DNA of 64,000 nucleotides, taken from assembly GCF_022749195.1 (NCBI RefSeq), contig NZ_CP094226.1, positions 1,514,001 to 1,578,000 of the forward strand. The letters run 5' to 3'. The DNA is from Streptococcus oralis (GTDB taxonomy: Bacteria > Bacillota > Bacilli > Lactobacillales > Streptococcaceae). Numbering within the stretch: the first letter of the stretch is position 1; each line of letters starts with the position of its first letter. Both the position numbers and the translations under genes were made by a program. Below, one piece after another: positions 8,707 through 17,804 of this stretch. The notes beneath the pieces are model-generated. The model worked only from the letters and a program-made list of their open reading frames with translations, did not search any database and had not been told where the DNA came from.

Positions 8707-10029
8707 TTAGTGTTTAAAATACTTTTTAGTCTCAGCAATGACGACTGGCGACAAGACTAAGAGGGCAATCAAGTTTGGTAAAGCCATCAAGGCATTGACG
8801 ATATCTGCAATAATCCAGACCATATCCAACTCGATAAATCCTCCCAACAAGACCATGACTACAAAGACTACACGGTAAAGCCAGATAAAACGAACACCAA
8901 AGAGAAACTCAAAACAGCGTTCTCCGTAATAGTTCCATCCGAGAATCGTCGTAAAGGCAAAGAGTACAAGGAAAATGGTCAAGAGGGAAGGTCCAAAATG
9001 TGAAAAAACTGTTGAAAAGGCTGACTGGGTCAAGGCAACCCCATTCAAATCACCACTCCAAACCCCAGTTACCAAGATTGTTAGACCTGTCAGAGTACAG
9101 ATAATAAGGGTATCAATAAAGGTTCCTGTCATGGAAATCAAGCCTTGCTCGACAGGCTCATTTGTCTTAGCTGCAGCCGCTGCAATGGGAGCAGAACCAA
9201 GACCAGATTCGTTAGAGAAGACTCCCCGCGCCACACCATTTTGGATAGCCATCCGAATACTGGCACCTGCAAAACCACCTACCGCAGCAGCTGGACTAAA
9301 GGCTGAAGTAAAGATGAGAGCAAGTGTGGCTGGGATTTTCTCGATATTAAAGAGAATAACTGTAAGAGTCCCTAAAATATAGACAATAGCCATAAAAGGA
9401 ACAACTGCTGTCGAAACTTTTGATATGGATTTGAGTCCACCAAAGACGGCAATACCCACCAAGATGGATAAAATCAGAGCTGTGATAGCTGGATCAACTT
9501 GGGCTGTATTTTGAATGGATTCTGTAATCGAATTGACTTGGGTAAAGGTACCAATCCCTAGAAGGGCTACCAATACACCCGCTAGGGCAAAGAAGATAGC
9601 AAGTGGACGCCACTTTTCTCCCATCCCCAAAAGGATGTAATGCATGGGTCCTCCAGCTACAGCTCCATTTGCATCCTTTGTGCGATATTTGATGGCCAGC
9701 AAGCCTTCGGCATACTTGGTCGCCATCCCAAAGAAGGCCGCCATCCACATCCAAAAGAGGGCCCCTGGTCCCCCAACCTTAATGGCTGTTGCGACCCCGA
9801 TGATATTTCCCGTACCAACGGTGGCTGCTAGAGCCGTACAGAGAGCAGCAAAGCTCGACACATCGCCATGCCCCTTATCCTTGATAAAGATCAACTGAAA
9901 GGCCTTAGGGAGACGAGCTACCTGCAAAAGGCCTAGTCGGATGGTCAAATAGATACCCGTTCCGACCAATAAGATCAAGAGGGGAGGCCCCCAAACGAAA
10001 GCATCAAGGGCTTTAAGCATTTCTAACAT
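8707..10029 (-). CDS. Sodium:alanine/glycine symporter (AGCS family)
   Basis: A 440-residue inner-membrane transporter with about eleven hydrophobic segments. The AGCS signature is ATVGTGNIIGVATAIKVGGPGALFWMW near residues 70-95, together with NESGLGSAPIAAAAAKT in the middle. The family imports alanine or glycine with Na+ (or H+). The upstream glycine riboswitch strongly suggests glycine as a substrate. The start is the ATG at 10029, with GGAGAAGG just upstream. A strong terminator follows it. No defect is visible. Confidence 0.92.
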   Translation of the reverse strand: MLEMLKALDAFVWGPPLLILLVGTGIYLTIRLGLLQVARLPKAFQLIFIKDKGHGDVSSFAALCTALAATVGTGNIIGVATAIKVGGPGALFWMWMAAFFGMATKYAEGLLAIKYRTKDANGAVAGGPMHYILLGMGEKWRPLAIFFALAGVLVALLGIGTFTQVNSITESIQNTAQVDPAITALILSILVGIAVFGGLKSISKVSTAVVPFMAIVYILGTLTVILFNIEKIPATLALIFTSAFSPAAAVGGFAGASIRMAIQNGVARGVFSNESGLGSAPIAAAAAKTNEPVEQGLISMTGTFIDTLIICTLTGLTILVTGVWSGDLNGVALTQSAFSTVFSHFGPSLLTIFLVLFAFTTILGWNYYGERCFEFLFGVRFIWLYRVVFVVMVLLGGFIELDMVWIIADIVNALMALPNLIALLVLSPVVIAETKKYFKH

Positions 10030-10053
10030 ATCCTTCTCCTATCTTTTCAACCC

Positions 10054-10088
10054 CAAAAGAAAGAGCACATGCAAGATACATGTACTCT
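10054..10088 (-). terminator. Attenuator hairpin of the glycine riboswitch
   Basis: On the minus strand AGAGTACATG pairs with CATGTGCTCT (10062-10088) and is followed by TTCTTTT. It lies between the aptamer and the start codon. This fits an ON switch in which ligand binding prevents termination, but an OFF mode cannot be excluded by eye. Confidence 0.7.
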
Positions 10089-10127
10089 GGAATGCTTAGA
10101 TAAATGCCTAAAAGCGGTCTATCCTAG

Positions 10128-10200
10128 CTCTGTCCTTTTACCTGAGAGTTTGAGCAGTTGCCTGCCTTGCCCCTTCGGTGCCTTTACGGTCTCTCCAGAG
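10128..10200 (-). promoter_or_regulatory. Glycine riboswitch aptamer (single)
   Basis: Read on the minus strand, the core elements of the gcvT-type aptamer occur in order: GGAGAGACC, then CACCGAAGGGGCAA, then CTCAGGTAAAAGGACAGAG. Only one CACCGAAGG core is present, whereas many glycine riboswitches are tandem. The aptamer lies about 100 bases before the symporter gene and is followed by a terminator. Confidence 0.93.
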
Positions 10201-10283
10201 TTCCGTCCATTTACAGTCATGGAAAACAAACCTTTCTCCACTTCTATTAAACTTCATTCGGTGTTGGTATTTTATTTTTTATT

Positions 10284-10312
10284 ATTCTACAAGAAAAGTT
10301 AGCCTTTGTCAA
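10284..10312 (-). promoter_or_regulatory. Promoter of the glycine riboswitch transcript
   Basis: On the minus strand a consensus -35 TTGACA (10307-10312), 17-base spacer and -10 TAGAAT (10284-10289). Transcription should start near 10277, leaving a leader of about 250 bases. Confidence 0.82.
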
Positions 10313-10376
10313 TATATTCTATGAAACTTTTTGACTTTTCACTTCTTTTTTCTGAAAGAGTGAATCCTTCTTCTCT

Positions 10377-12713
10377 CTATCCTTTAAAGGTCACAATGGT
10401 TGCGCCACTGCCTCCAGCATTTTGTGGAGCATAGCCAAAACTCTTGACATGCTTGTTTCTTTGCAGGTATTTGGTGACGCCCTCACGGATGACTCCCGTA
10501 CCGATACCGTGGATGATGTCGACTTGCGCCATGTTATTGAGCAGGGCTTGGTCGATAAAGGCGTCCAGCTCATTCATAGCCTCTTCGTACCGTTTGCCTC
10601 GGAGATCCAGTCTCGCTTGCGGACCACGGCCAGAAGCACGTTTGACGACATTGACTTGTTTTTTCTTGACTGAGGCTTCTTGTTGGCTCTGAACAAGGTC
10701 AAATTCTTTCTCTTCCAAGGTCATCTTGATCAAACCAACTTGGGCTTCCCAACGGCCGTCCTTAAGATGATTGGTCAAGGTTCCACGCTGGCCATAACTG
10801 AGAACCACGATATCGTCTCCAACCTTTGGAGCTCGGTTTTTCTTGGCTTTTTGAAGGACCTTGTTTTTAGACAAGTCGACTTTTTCAGGAGCCAGTTTTT
10901 TCAGCTCAGCCTTGGCTTCAATGATTTCGTGGGGTTTGAGTTGAGACTTGCTGTGAAGATTCTTGAGAATCTGGTCACTCTCATTTAGAGCGAGTTCCAC
11001 AATCTCAGCAGCCTGTTCACGCGCCTTGTTGAGCTCTGTTTCCTTTTCACGATTAAGCTCGTTGTAAAGTTTTTTGAGTGCTCGGTTCATCTTGAGGTTT
11101 TCTTGCTCCACCTCACGGATATTGTCCAAGCGTTTACGGCTTTCAAGCGTTTGCTCTTCCAATTGCTCAATGATACGGTTGACGTCATTATCTTGGTCGA
11201 CCTGCTGACTGGCATCCCCGACGATGACATCTGACAGTCCTAGGCGTTTGGCAATTTCAAAAGCATTGCTTCGTCCAGGAACTCCCTGCATAAAGCGATA
11301 GGTCGGACGCAGGCTGGCTGTATCAAACTCCATGCTGGCATTTTGCACAAAGGCTGTTTCAATACCATAAGCCTTAAGCTCTGGATAGTGGGTTGTCGCC
11401 ATGGTTTTGACCTGACGTAGACGAAGATCCTCTAAAATAGCCATAGCAAGGGCAGCACCTTCCTGCGGATCGGTACCTGCGCCAAGCTCATCTAGCAATA
11501 AGAGCGAATGTTGGTTGACCTTGCCAAGAATATCTACGATATTGGTCATGTGGCTGGAGAAGGTAGACAAGCTTTGCTCGATAGACTGCTCGTCTCCAAT
11601 ATCGGCAAAGATTTCTTCAAAAATACCGACACGGCTTCCCTTATCAGCTAAAATGGGCAAGCCTGACTGGGCCATGAGTTGAGTCAAGCCCAAGGTTTTG
11701 AGCATGATGGTCTTCCCACCTGTATTGGGACCTGTAATGACAATGGCCGTTAATTCCTTACCAAAGTGTACATCATTTGCGACAGCATTCTTGACCAAAG
11801 GATGGCGAACATGAAGGAGTTGAATCTCTTGATTCTCTGAAAGTTGAGGAACAACTGCTTGCATTTCTTGGATGAAACGTACCTTGGCACGAATTAAGTC
11901 TAAATGGCCGATGATCCAAGCGTCATTAGCAATCTCAGCAGCATGAGGGCGGATCCGTTCTGAGAGCTCCTGCAGGATACGAATCATCTCATAGCGTTCA
12001 TCAGCTCGCAGACTAGCGATTTCTTCGCTCAGCTTGACCACCTCACGTGGCTCGATGTAGACCGTATTACCACTGGCAGAGATGTCATGGACAACACCCG
12101 CAATCTTATTGCGATAGGTGTTCTTGACTGGTAAGACTTGACGGCCATTTCTGCTAGCGATTATACCTTCCGTCAACATCTGCGCTTTTTGCTTGAGTAA
12201 GTCTTGCAAGACATCTCGAACTTGACTCTCGCTATCATGGATTTTCCGGCGAATGCGTGCTAGCTCTTCACTGGCAAAATTTTCGATAAATCCTGCATCA
12301 TTTAGAGATTGAAGACTCCCTTGCAAGTGTGGAAAATCATGTAGTTTTTCAAACCATCTCGCCAACTGCTCCAAGCGTACATTTTCAAGATTGGCATAAA
12401 AACTTTGCAACTCTCTGCTAGCAAACAAGACTCGTTTGAGGAGCAGGAACTCCTCAATATTGAGGTCCGCCCCCATCTCCAGACGCTTGCAGACAGCTGA
12501 AATCTCACGTGTCGCTAGGATGGTAAAGTGGGGTTGCTCCACAAAAAGGGCTTGCATTTCCTCCATCTCTGTATAGGCTTGCTTGATCTTATCCACCTTG
12601 GCAGTTGGAGCCAAGCCTTTTAACTCCTCTAGTCCTTGTTCTGTCAAGAGATGAGGTTCAAACAAGGCTTTGATTTTATTAAATTCTAAGGTTTCTAGTA
12701 TTTTTGTATTCAT
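10377..12713 (-). CDS. mutS2: MutS2 ATPase/endonuclease with Smr domain
   Basis: A 778-residue MutS2. The ATPase core has Walker A GPNTGGKT at 328-335, and [18 protein letters not shown] supplies Walker B and signature residues. A long charged coiled coil follows (about 510-620). The carboxyl-terminal Smr domain starts at [15 protein letters not shown] and includes [14 protein letters not shown]. MutS2 lacks the mismatch-recognition domain of MutS; it suppresses recombination in some bacteria, and in Bacillus it splits collided ribosomes. It lies downstream of zapA-cvpA but behind a terminator-like hairpin. Confidence 0.96.
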   Translation of the reverse strand: MNTKILETLEFNKIKALFEPHLLTEQGLEELKGLAPTAKVDKIKQAYTEMEEMQALFVEQPHFTILATREISAVCKRLEMGADLNIEEFLLLKRVLFASRELQSFYANLENVRLEQLARWFEKLHDFPHLQGSLQSLNDAGFIENFASEELARIRRKIHDSESQVRDVLQDLLKQKAQMLTEGIIASRNGRQVLPVKNTYRNKIAGVVHDISASGNTVYIEPREVVKLSEEIASLRADERYEMIRILQELSERIRPHAAEIANDAWIIGHLDLIRAKVRFIQEMQAVVPQLSENQEIQLLHVRHPLVKNAVANDVHFGKELTAIVITGPNTGGKTIMLKTLGLTQLMAQSGLPILADKGSRVGIFEEIFADIGDEQSIEQSLSTFSSHMTNIVDILGKVNQHSLLLLDELGAGTDPQEGAALAMAILEDLRLRQVKTMATTHYPELKAYGIETAFVQNASMEFDTASLRPTYRFMQGVPGRSNAFEIAKRLGLSDVIVGDASQQVDQDNDVNRIIEQLEEQTLESRKRLDNIREVEQENLKMNRALKKLYNELNREKETELNKAREQAAEIVELALNESDQILKNLHSKSQLKPHEIIEAKAELKKLAPEKVDLSKNKVLQKAKKNRAPKVGDDIVVLSYGQRGTLTNHLKDGRWEAQVGLIKMTLEEKEFDLVQSQQEASVKKKQVNVVKRASGRGPQARLDLRGKRYEEAMNELDAFIDQALLNNMAQVDIIHGIGTGVIREGVTKYLQRNKHVKSFGYAPQNAGGSGATIVTFKG

Positions 12714-12799
12714 ATTCTTTCCTTGTATACTTGTTTACAAGATTGTAGTAGCTAGAGGTTTTTGGACTTCACCTGACCCTAGTCGTCCAATCTGTAAAC

Positions 12800-12828
12800 A
12801 AAGGGCTAGGAAAAATCCCGCCCTTTTT
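12800..12828 (-). terminator. Hairpin between cvpA and mutS2
   Basis: AAAGGGC-TA-GG pairs with CC-C-GCCCTTT around a short A-rich loop, with T residues on both sides. It touches the cvpA stop codon and may act as a terminator or partial attenuator before mutS2. Confidence 0.6.
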
Positions 12829-13375
12829 ATCCGATTAAATTTGTCACCCAAAGTTGTTTGATAAGGTTTGTCGTAAAAGGGACACTTTGGATGATGTTTT
12901 TGGCTACTATACTTTTTTCGAGTGAATTTTGAATGACTGCCAGAGGCACCGTTGCAAGAATAGTCAGAGCCATTTGCAAGACAAATAAGGTTACCAATAG
13001 AGATAAAAGGCCTGCTCCGATACGGAACCATTTGACATCGAGCTTTTTAGTTGGAATCAAGTGTAGGAACAAACCGATAAAACGTCCGATACTATAACAA
13101 ATCCCGAAAACTAGAAGGTAGGCGAGACCCGCATAAAAGACCTTGTCTAGGTGAAAAAGCTGGTCTGAAGAGAAGAAAAAGGTGCCCTGTCCTTCCTGAG
13201 GATTGGCATAAGGGACAAGTAAGTGGAAGTGTTCTCCCAGTGATTTATAAAACTGTCCCGCAACAAAAGCTGAAATCACTGCCACGAGGAAATAATAAAC
13301 TTGCAGGACCAAACCTCTACGGTAGCCGATGTAAAAGCCCCAAGCCAGAACCAATAAGAGTAGGATTGAAATCAT
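12827..13375 (-). CDS. cvpA: CvpA-family membrane protein
   Basis: A 182-residue protein with four predicted membrane segments, starting MISILLLLVLAWGFYIGYRRGLVLQ, the typical opening of the CvpA/colicin V production family. The early GYRRGL motif is conserved in the family. The role in streptococci is unclear; family members affect envelope functions and toxin export. Its ATG overlaps the zapA stop codon by 4 bases (ATGA), so the two are translationally coupled, and mutS2 follows. Confidence 0.85.
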   Translation of the reverse strand: MISILLLLVLAWGFYIGYRRGLVLQVYYFLVAVISAFVAGQFYKSLGEHFHLLVPYANPQEGQGTFFFSSDQLFHLDKVFYAGLAYLLVFGICYSIGRFIGLFLHLIPTKKLDVKWFRIGAGLLSLLVTLFVLQMALTILATVPLAVIQNSLEKSIVAKNIIQSVPFTTNLIKQLWVTNLIG

Positions 13376-13674
13376 AGGGAGTCCTCAATCTTGCTCTGTT
13401 CTTGTTTAACAGCAATCAACTTGTGGCGGAGTTCTAACAACTCTTGCTCCTTGTCATCAAATTCAATTTCACGATTGAGCTGTGTAGACAGACAATTGAC
13501 CGCCAAAAGAAGCGCAATGGTTTCATCATCCGCCCCAGGCATTTGTTCTTTAATTGCTTGGTATTTTTCAGTCGCAACCTTGGCAATTTCCTCCATAAAG
13601 AGGTTGTCATGCTCGGTTGTCAAGGTTAATGTCTTTTTCCCGAATGTAAACTTATATCGATTTAGATTTGCCAT
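13372..13674 (-). CDS. zapA: Cell-division protein ZapA
   Basis: A 100-residue ZapA, which bundles FtsZ filaments at midcell. The globular head (NRYKFTFGKKTLTLTTEHDNLFMEEIAK) is followed by a long helix (KEQELLELRHKLIAVKQEQSKIED) that dimerises as a coiled coil. The ATG at 13674 is chosen because GAGGTG lies 7 bases upstream; an in-frame GTG further upstream is part of that site. It shares an intergenic region with divergent rnhC. The ZapA-CvpA-MutS2 order is common in Firmicutes and supports the call. Confidence 0.88.
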   Translation of the reverse strand: MANLNRYKFTFGKKTLTLTTEHDNLFMEEIAKVATEKYQAIKEQMPGADDETIALLLAVNCLSTQLNREIEFDDKEQELLELRHKLIAVKQEQSKIEDSL

Positions 13675-13691
13675 AAAATTCACCTCACGAT

Positions 13692-13720
13692 ATTATACCA
13701 AATTTCGCTAACTTTGTCAG
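13692..13720 (-). promoter_or_regulatory. zapA promoter
   Basis: On the minus strand -35 CTGACA (13715-13720), 17-base spacer and -10 TATAAT (13692-13697). Confidence 0.8.
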
Positions 13721-13744
13721 TTTTTACCAATTCTCCTGCTTTTG

Positions 13745-13753
13745 TGGTACAAT
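13745..13753 (+). promoter_or_regulatory. rnhC extended -10, possibly leaderless
   Basis: TGGTACAAT: an extended -10 whose hexamer TACAAT (13748-13753) ends only 7 bases before the rnhC ATG at 13761. The expected transcription start therefore falls at or beside the start codon. No Shine-Dalgarno sequence lies between them. Confidence 0.6.
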
Positions 13754-13760
13754 AGAGACT

Positions 13761-14642
13761 ATGGCAAGTATCACACTCACACCAAGTGAACAGGAAATTC
13801 AGAGCTTTTTAAGTCAGTATCAGAAGGCTCTCAGTCCTAGTAAAAATCCTTATATTCGCTATTTTTTGCGACTGCCTCAGGCAACGGTTTCCATCTATAC
13901 TTCTGGAAAAGTCCTCCTGCAGGGCGAAGCTGCTGAGCAATACGCTAGTTTCTTTGGTTATCAAGTTCGACAAGAAAACAGTGGACAAGATTTTCCTATG
14001 ATTGGGACTGATGAGGTGGGAAATGGTTCCTACTTTGGGGGGCTAGTTGTTGTGGCTTCCTTTGTGACACCTGACCAGCACGACTTCTTGCGAAAACTCG
14101 GTGTGGAGGATTCTAAGACTCTGACAGACAAAAAGATTCGTCAGATTGCCCCTATCCTCAAGGAAAAAATCCAGCACCAAGCGCTCCTCCTTTCACCTAG
14201 CAAGTATAATGAAGTTATCGGAGAGCGTTACAATGCTGTTTCTGTAAAAGTTGCCCTTCACAATCAGGCTATCTTTCTCCTGCTCCAAAAAGGAGTCCAG
14301 CCAGAAAAAATCGTGATTGATGCTTTTACAAGTCCTAAAAACTATGGCAAGTACTTGGCGCAAGAAGCCAACCGTTTTCCAAACAAAATTAGCTTAGAAG
14401 AAAAAGCCGAGGGCAAATACCTGTCTGTTGCGGTTAGCTCCATCATCGCGCGTGAACTCTTCCTCGAAAACTTGGAGAATCTTGGACGAGAACTAGGCTA
14501 TCAACTGCCAAGTGGCGCTGGAGCTGCATCTGATAAGGTTGCTAGCAAAATCCTTCAAGCCTATGGTATGAAGGGACTTCATTTCTGCGCCAAACTGCAT
14601 TTTAAAAACACTGAAAAAGCCAAAACACTTCTAGAAAGGTAA
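13761..14642 (+). CDS. rnhC: Ribonuclease HIII
   Basis: A 293-residue RNase HIII, which cuts the RNA strand of RNA-DNA hybrids. The amino-terminal TBP-like substrate-binding domain (about 1-75) precedes the catalytic domain, which opens with [14 protein letters not shown] (Asp84, Glu85). It also has EDSKTLTD near 116 and Asp187 in [12 protein letters not shown]. Start and length match the pneumococcal protein as I recall it. The putative -10 box is so close to the ATG that the mRNA may be leaderless. lepB begins 3 bases after its stop codon. Confidence 0.95.
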   Translation: MASITLTPSEQEIQSFLSQYQKALSPSKNPYIRYFLRLPQATVSIYTSGKVLLQGEAAEQYASFFGYQVRQENSGQDFPMIGTDEVGNGSYFGGLVVVASFVTPDQHDFLRKLGVEDSKTLTDKKIRQIAPILKEKIQHQALLLSPSKYNEVIGERYNAVSVKVALHNQAIFLLLQKGVQPEKIVIDAFTSPKNYGKYLAQEANRFPNKISLEEKAEGKYLSVAVSSIIARELFLENLENLGRELGYQLPSGAGAASDKVASKILQAYGMKGLHFCAKLHFKNTEKAKTLLER

Positions 14643-14645
14643 ATT

Positions 14646-15260
14646 ATGAATTCGTTTAAAACATTTCTAAAAGAATGGGGAGTTTTCTTCCTGATTATCG
14701 CACTGGTCGGTCTTAGCCGTATCTTTCTTTGGAGCAATGTCCGTGTAGAAGGACACTCTATGGACCCTACCCTAGCCGACGGAGAAGTTCTCTTCGTTGT
14801 TAAACATCTCCCAATTGACCGCTTCGACATTGTGGTTGCGCATGAGGAAGAAGGAAATAAAGACATTGTCAAAAGGGTTATCGGCATGCCTGGAGATACC
14901 ATCCGCTACGAAAATGACAAACTCTTTATCAACGGTGAAGAAACGAATGAACCTTACCTAGCTGAGTACCTCAACTTGTTCAAAACAGAAAAGTTGCAAA
15001 ACACCTATACTGGAAAAGGATTTGAAGGCAATAAGGGAGTTTACTTTAGAGAACTTGCTCAAAAGGCACAGGCCTTTACAGTCGATGTCAATTCCAACAC
15101 CAGCTTTAGCTTTACTGTCCCTCAAGGCGAATACCTTCTCCTTGGTGATGATCGTCTAGTCTCTAGCGACAGCCGCCACGTTGGTACCTTCAAGGCCAGC
15201 GATATCAAAGGCGAAGCAAAATTCCGTTTCTGGCCACTTAACCGTATCGGAACTTTTTAA
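14646..15260 (+). CDS. lepB: Signal peptidase I
   Basis: A 204-residue type I signal peptidase with one amino-terminal membrane segment (about residues 11-30) and an extracellular catalytic domain. The Ser/Lys dyad is Ser38 in GHSMDPTL and Lys76 in IVKRVIGMPGD. The later box GDDRLVSSDSRHVG is also present. It would remove signal peptides from exported proteins such as the large surface enzymes in this window. Coupled to rnhC with a 3-base gap; a terminator-like hairpin follows. Confidence 0.96.
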   Translation: MNSFKTFLKEWGVFFLIIALVGLSRIFLWSNVRVEGHSMDPTLADGEVLFVVKHLPIDRFDIVVAHEEEGNKDIVKRVIGMPGDTIRYENDKLFINGEETNEPYLAEYLNLFKTEKLQNTYTGKGFEGNKGVYFRELAQKAQAFTVDVNSNTSFSFTVPQGEYLLLGDDRLVSSDSRHVGTFKASDIKGEAKFRFWPLNRIGTF

Positions 15261-15268
15261 GATAAGGA

Positions 15269-15305
15269 AGAGGCCGAGAATGCTAAGTCTCAGTCTCTTT
15301 TTCTA
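15269..15305 (+). terminator. Terminator after lepB
   Basis: AGAGGCCGAGA pairs imperfectly with TCTCAGTCTCT and is followed by TTTTCT. Confidence 0.65.
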
Positions 15306-15387
15306 TTGCGAGAGAAAACCTTAAAGTAATCTAGCTTTTCAAAGTGGCTAAGGGTCCAACTCTCATGAACTCATGTAAAGGAAACCT

Positions 15388-17757
15388 ATGGAAGTTTATT
15401 TTTCAGGCACCATTGAACGTATTATTTTTGAAAATCCTAGTAATTTTTATCGCATTCTCCTCCTAGATATTGAAGATACGGACGCAGAGGACTTTGACGA
15501 TTTTGAAATCATCGTTACAGGAACCATGGCGGACGTGATTGAAGGGGAAGACTACACTTTTTGGGGGCAAATCGTTCAGCACTCCAAGTATGGGGAACAG
15601 CTACAGATCAGTCGTTACGAGCGGGCAAACCCCACTAGCAAGGGCCTTGTCAAGTACTTTTCTAGCAGTCATTTCAAGGGGATTGGTCTCAAAACTGCTC
15701 AGAAAATCGTCGATAGCTATGGTGACAATACTATTGATGAAATTCTGGAACATCCTGAAAAGCTAGAAGGCATCTCAGGACTCTCTGCCAAAAACCGTGA
15801 GGCTTTTGTCTCCACCCTCCGTCTCAACTATGGGACAGAAATGGTCTTGGCAAAACTGGCCAACTACGGCATTCCCAATAAACTAGCCTTTCAGATTCAA
15901 GATTTTTACAAGGAAGAAACGCTGGATATTGTTGAAAATTATCCCTATCAACTGGTTGAGGATATCAAGGGCTTGGGTTTTACCATTGCTGACCAATTAG
16001 CTGCCGAACTAGGTATCGAAAGTCAAGCTCCTGAGCGCTTCCGCGCTGGCCTTGTCCACAGTCTCTTTCAAGGCTGTATGGATACGGGCGATACCTATAT
16101 GGATGCCCGAGATTTGCTGGAACAAACCCTGACTCTCCTAGAGTCTTCCCGTCCCGTGGAACTCGATCCCAGCCAAGTTGCTCAGGAATTATCTCATCTG
16201 ATCGAAGAAGATAAGGTCCAGCAGATTGATACCAAAATCTTTGATAACAGCCTCTTTTTTGCTGAGGAAGGCATTCGCAGTCACTTGGTTCGTATCCTTG
16301 AAAAAGAAAAGCAGAAAAATCAGGATTTGGAAACCATTCACAAGCATATCTCTACTGTCGAGCAAGAACTGGGGATTAAGTACGATGACATTCAAAAGCA
16401 GGCTATCTGCGACGCTATCCAGAACAAGGTCTTTATCCTGACAGGTGGGCCTGGTACAGGTAAGACGACTGTTATCAATGGGATTATCGCTGTTTATGCC
16501 CTCTTAGAAGGGCTTGATCTCAGTAAAAAAAGCAACTTACCTATCCTTCTCGCTGCGCCAACTGGTCGTGCAGCTCGACGCATGAATGAATTGACAGGTT
16601 TGCCTAGCGCGACCATACATCGCCATTTGGGGATGACGGGAGACGATGATACCAGTCATCTAGAAGATTATCTAGATGCCGACTTCATCATCGTGGATGA
16701 GTTTTCTATGGTGGATACTTGGCTAGCTAACCAACTCTTCTCCAATATCTCCTCTAACAGTAAAATCCTTATCGTGGGAGACAGTGACCAGTTGCCTTCT
16801 GTTAGTCCCGGACAAGTCCTTGCTGACCTGCTCCAGATATCCCTGATTCCGCAGACCCGCTTGGAACGGATTTACCGTCAGAGCGAAGAATCAACTATCG
16901 TTACATTGGCGAGTCAGATTCGACAAGGCATCTTGCCAGCTGACTTTACCCAGAAAAAGGCAGACCGTTCCTACTTTGAAATCGCTAGTGGCCATATCCC
17001 AGCTACCATTGAGAAAATTCTCGGTGCTGCCCTCAGAAGTGGCATTCCGGCTCGAGATATTCAAGTGCTAGCGCCTATGTATCGAGGTACTGCTGGTATT
17101 GACGCCATCAACCAACTCATGCAAGACCTGCTCAATCCTCAGCAAAAGGGGCAAGTGAACTTTGAAGCAACTCAGTGTCACTATCGAACAGGGGACAAGG
17201 TCATTCACCTAGTCAACGACGCCGAAGTCAATGTCTTTAACGGAGACCTAGGCTACATTACAGATTTGATTCCTGGAAAATACACCGAGTCCAAACAAGA
17301 CGAGATTGTCATTGATTTTGATGGCAATGAGGTCATCTACCCACGTAACGAATGGTACAAGATCCGTCTGGCCTATGCCATGAGTATCCACAAGTCTCAG
17401 GGAAGTGAGTTTCCTGTTGTCATCCTGCCCATCACCAGTGCTAGCAAGCGCATGCTGGAGCGGAATCTCATCTACACAGCTATCACACGGGCCAAGAGCA
17501 AGCTCATCCTTCTTGGCGAATTACAGGCCTTTGACTATGCAGTCAAGCATATCGGGACTGCCCGCAAGACCTATCTGATTGAGCGTTTCAGTGATTTAAT
17601 TGAAACTAATATTGAAGAAAGCAAACAAGCCTTCTCTGAAACTGCCACACCAAGTGACTCTGAACAATCCTACATCATCACCGAGGAAAACTGGTCTAGC
17701 ATCCCAGCCATGATCGGGATTACAGATGCAGACCTCAAAGAGATTTTTGGAAAATAG
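15388..17757 (+). CDS. recD2: RecD2-type SF1B DNA helicase
   Basis: A 789-residue helicase of the RecD2/TraA-like group found in bacteria without RecBC. The amino-terminal region has helix-hairpin-helix-like segments (FKGIGLKTAQKIVDSYG near 97-112, IKGLGFTIADQLA near 193-205). The motor has Walker A GGPGTGKTT (353-361), Walker B-type IIVDEFSMVD (to 443), GDSDQLPSVSPG, and a final SIHKSQGSEF/TAITRAKSKLILLG segment. It is thought to act 5'-3' in DNA repair. It lies between lepB and trigger factor, with a strong hairpin at its end. Confidence 0.95.
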   Translation: MEVYFSGTIERIIFENPSNFYRILLLDIEDTDAEDFDDFEIIVTGTMADVIEGEDYTFWGQIVQHSKYGEQLQISRYERANPTSKGLVKYFSSSHFKGIGLKTAQKIVDSYGDNTIDEILEHPEKLEGISGLSAKNREAFVSTLRLNYGTEMVLAKLANYGIPNKLAFQIQDFYKEETLDIVENYPYQLVEDIKGLGFTIADQLAAELGIESQAPERFRAGLVHSLFQGCMDTGDTYMDARDLLEQTLTLLESSRPVELDPSQVAQELSHLIEEDKVQQIDTKIFDNSLFFAEEGIRSHLVRILEKEKQKNQDLETIHKHISTVEQELGIKYDDIQKQAICDAIQNKVFILTGGPGTGKTTVINGIIAVYALLEGLDLSKKSNLPILLAAPTGRAARRMNELTGLPSATIHRHLGMTGDDDTSHLEDYLDADFIIVDEFSMVDTWLANQLFSNISSNSKILIVGDSDQLPSVSPGQVLADLLQISLIPQTRLERIYRQSEESTIVTLASQIRQGILPADFTQKKADRSYFEIASGHIPATIEKILGAALRSGIPARDIQVLAPMYRGTAGIDAINQLMQDLLNPQQKGQVNFEATQCHYRTGDKVIHLVNDAEVNVFNGDLGYITDLIPGKYTESKQDEIVIDFDGNEVIYPRNEWYKIRLAYAMSIHKSQGSEFPVVILPITSASKRMLERNLIYTAITRAKSKLILLGELQAFDYAVKHIGTARKTYLIERFSDLIETNIEESKQAFSETATPSDSEQSYIITEENWSSIPAMIGITDADLKEIFGK

Positions 17758-17769
17758 TGCAACAGAAAA

Positions 17770-17800
17770 CCCACCTAGTCAGGTGGGCTTTTTCTCTTTT
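17770..17800 (+). terminator. Bidirectional terminator between recD2 and tig
   Basis: Perfect hairpin CCCACCT / AGGTGGG with a 4-base loop, followed by a T run on the plus strand. An A run before it gives a T run on the minus strand. Serves both convergent genes. Confidence 0.9.
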
Positions 17801-17804
17801 AAGA

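Larger units (their letters stand above)
10030..10376 (-). other. Riboswitch-bearing leader between mutS2 and the symporter gene
   Basis: This 347-base gap holds, in transcription order on the minus strand, a promoter (10284-10312), a leader that includes one glycine aptamer (about 10128-10200), an attenuator hairpin (10054-10088) and the symporter ribosome-binding site. The part from 10313 to 10376 shows no recognisable element. Confidence 0.8.

Noticed and set aside
10069..10302. 77-codon open frame on the plus strand upstream of the symporter gene
   Set aside because: It is antisense to the glycine riboswitch and promoter, and its codons mirror RNA structure, not protein.
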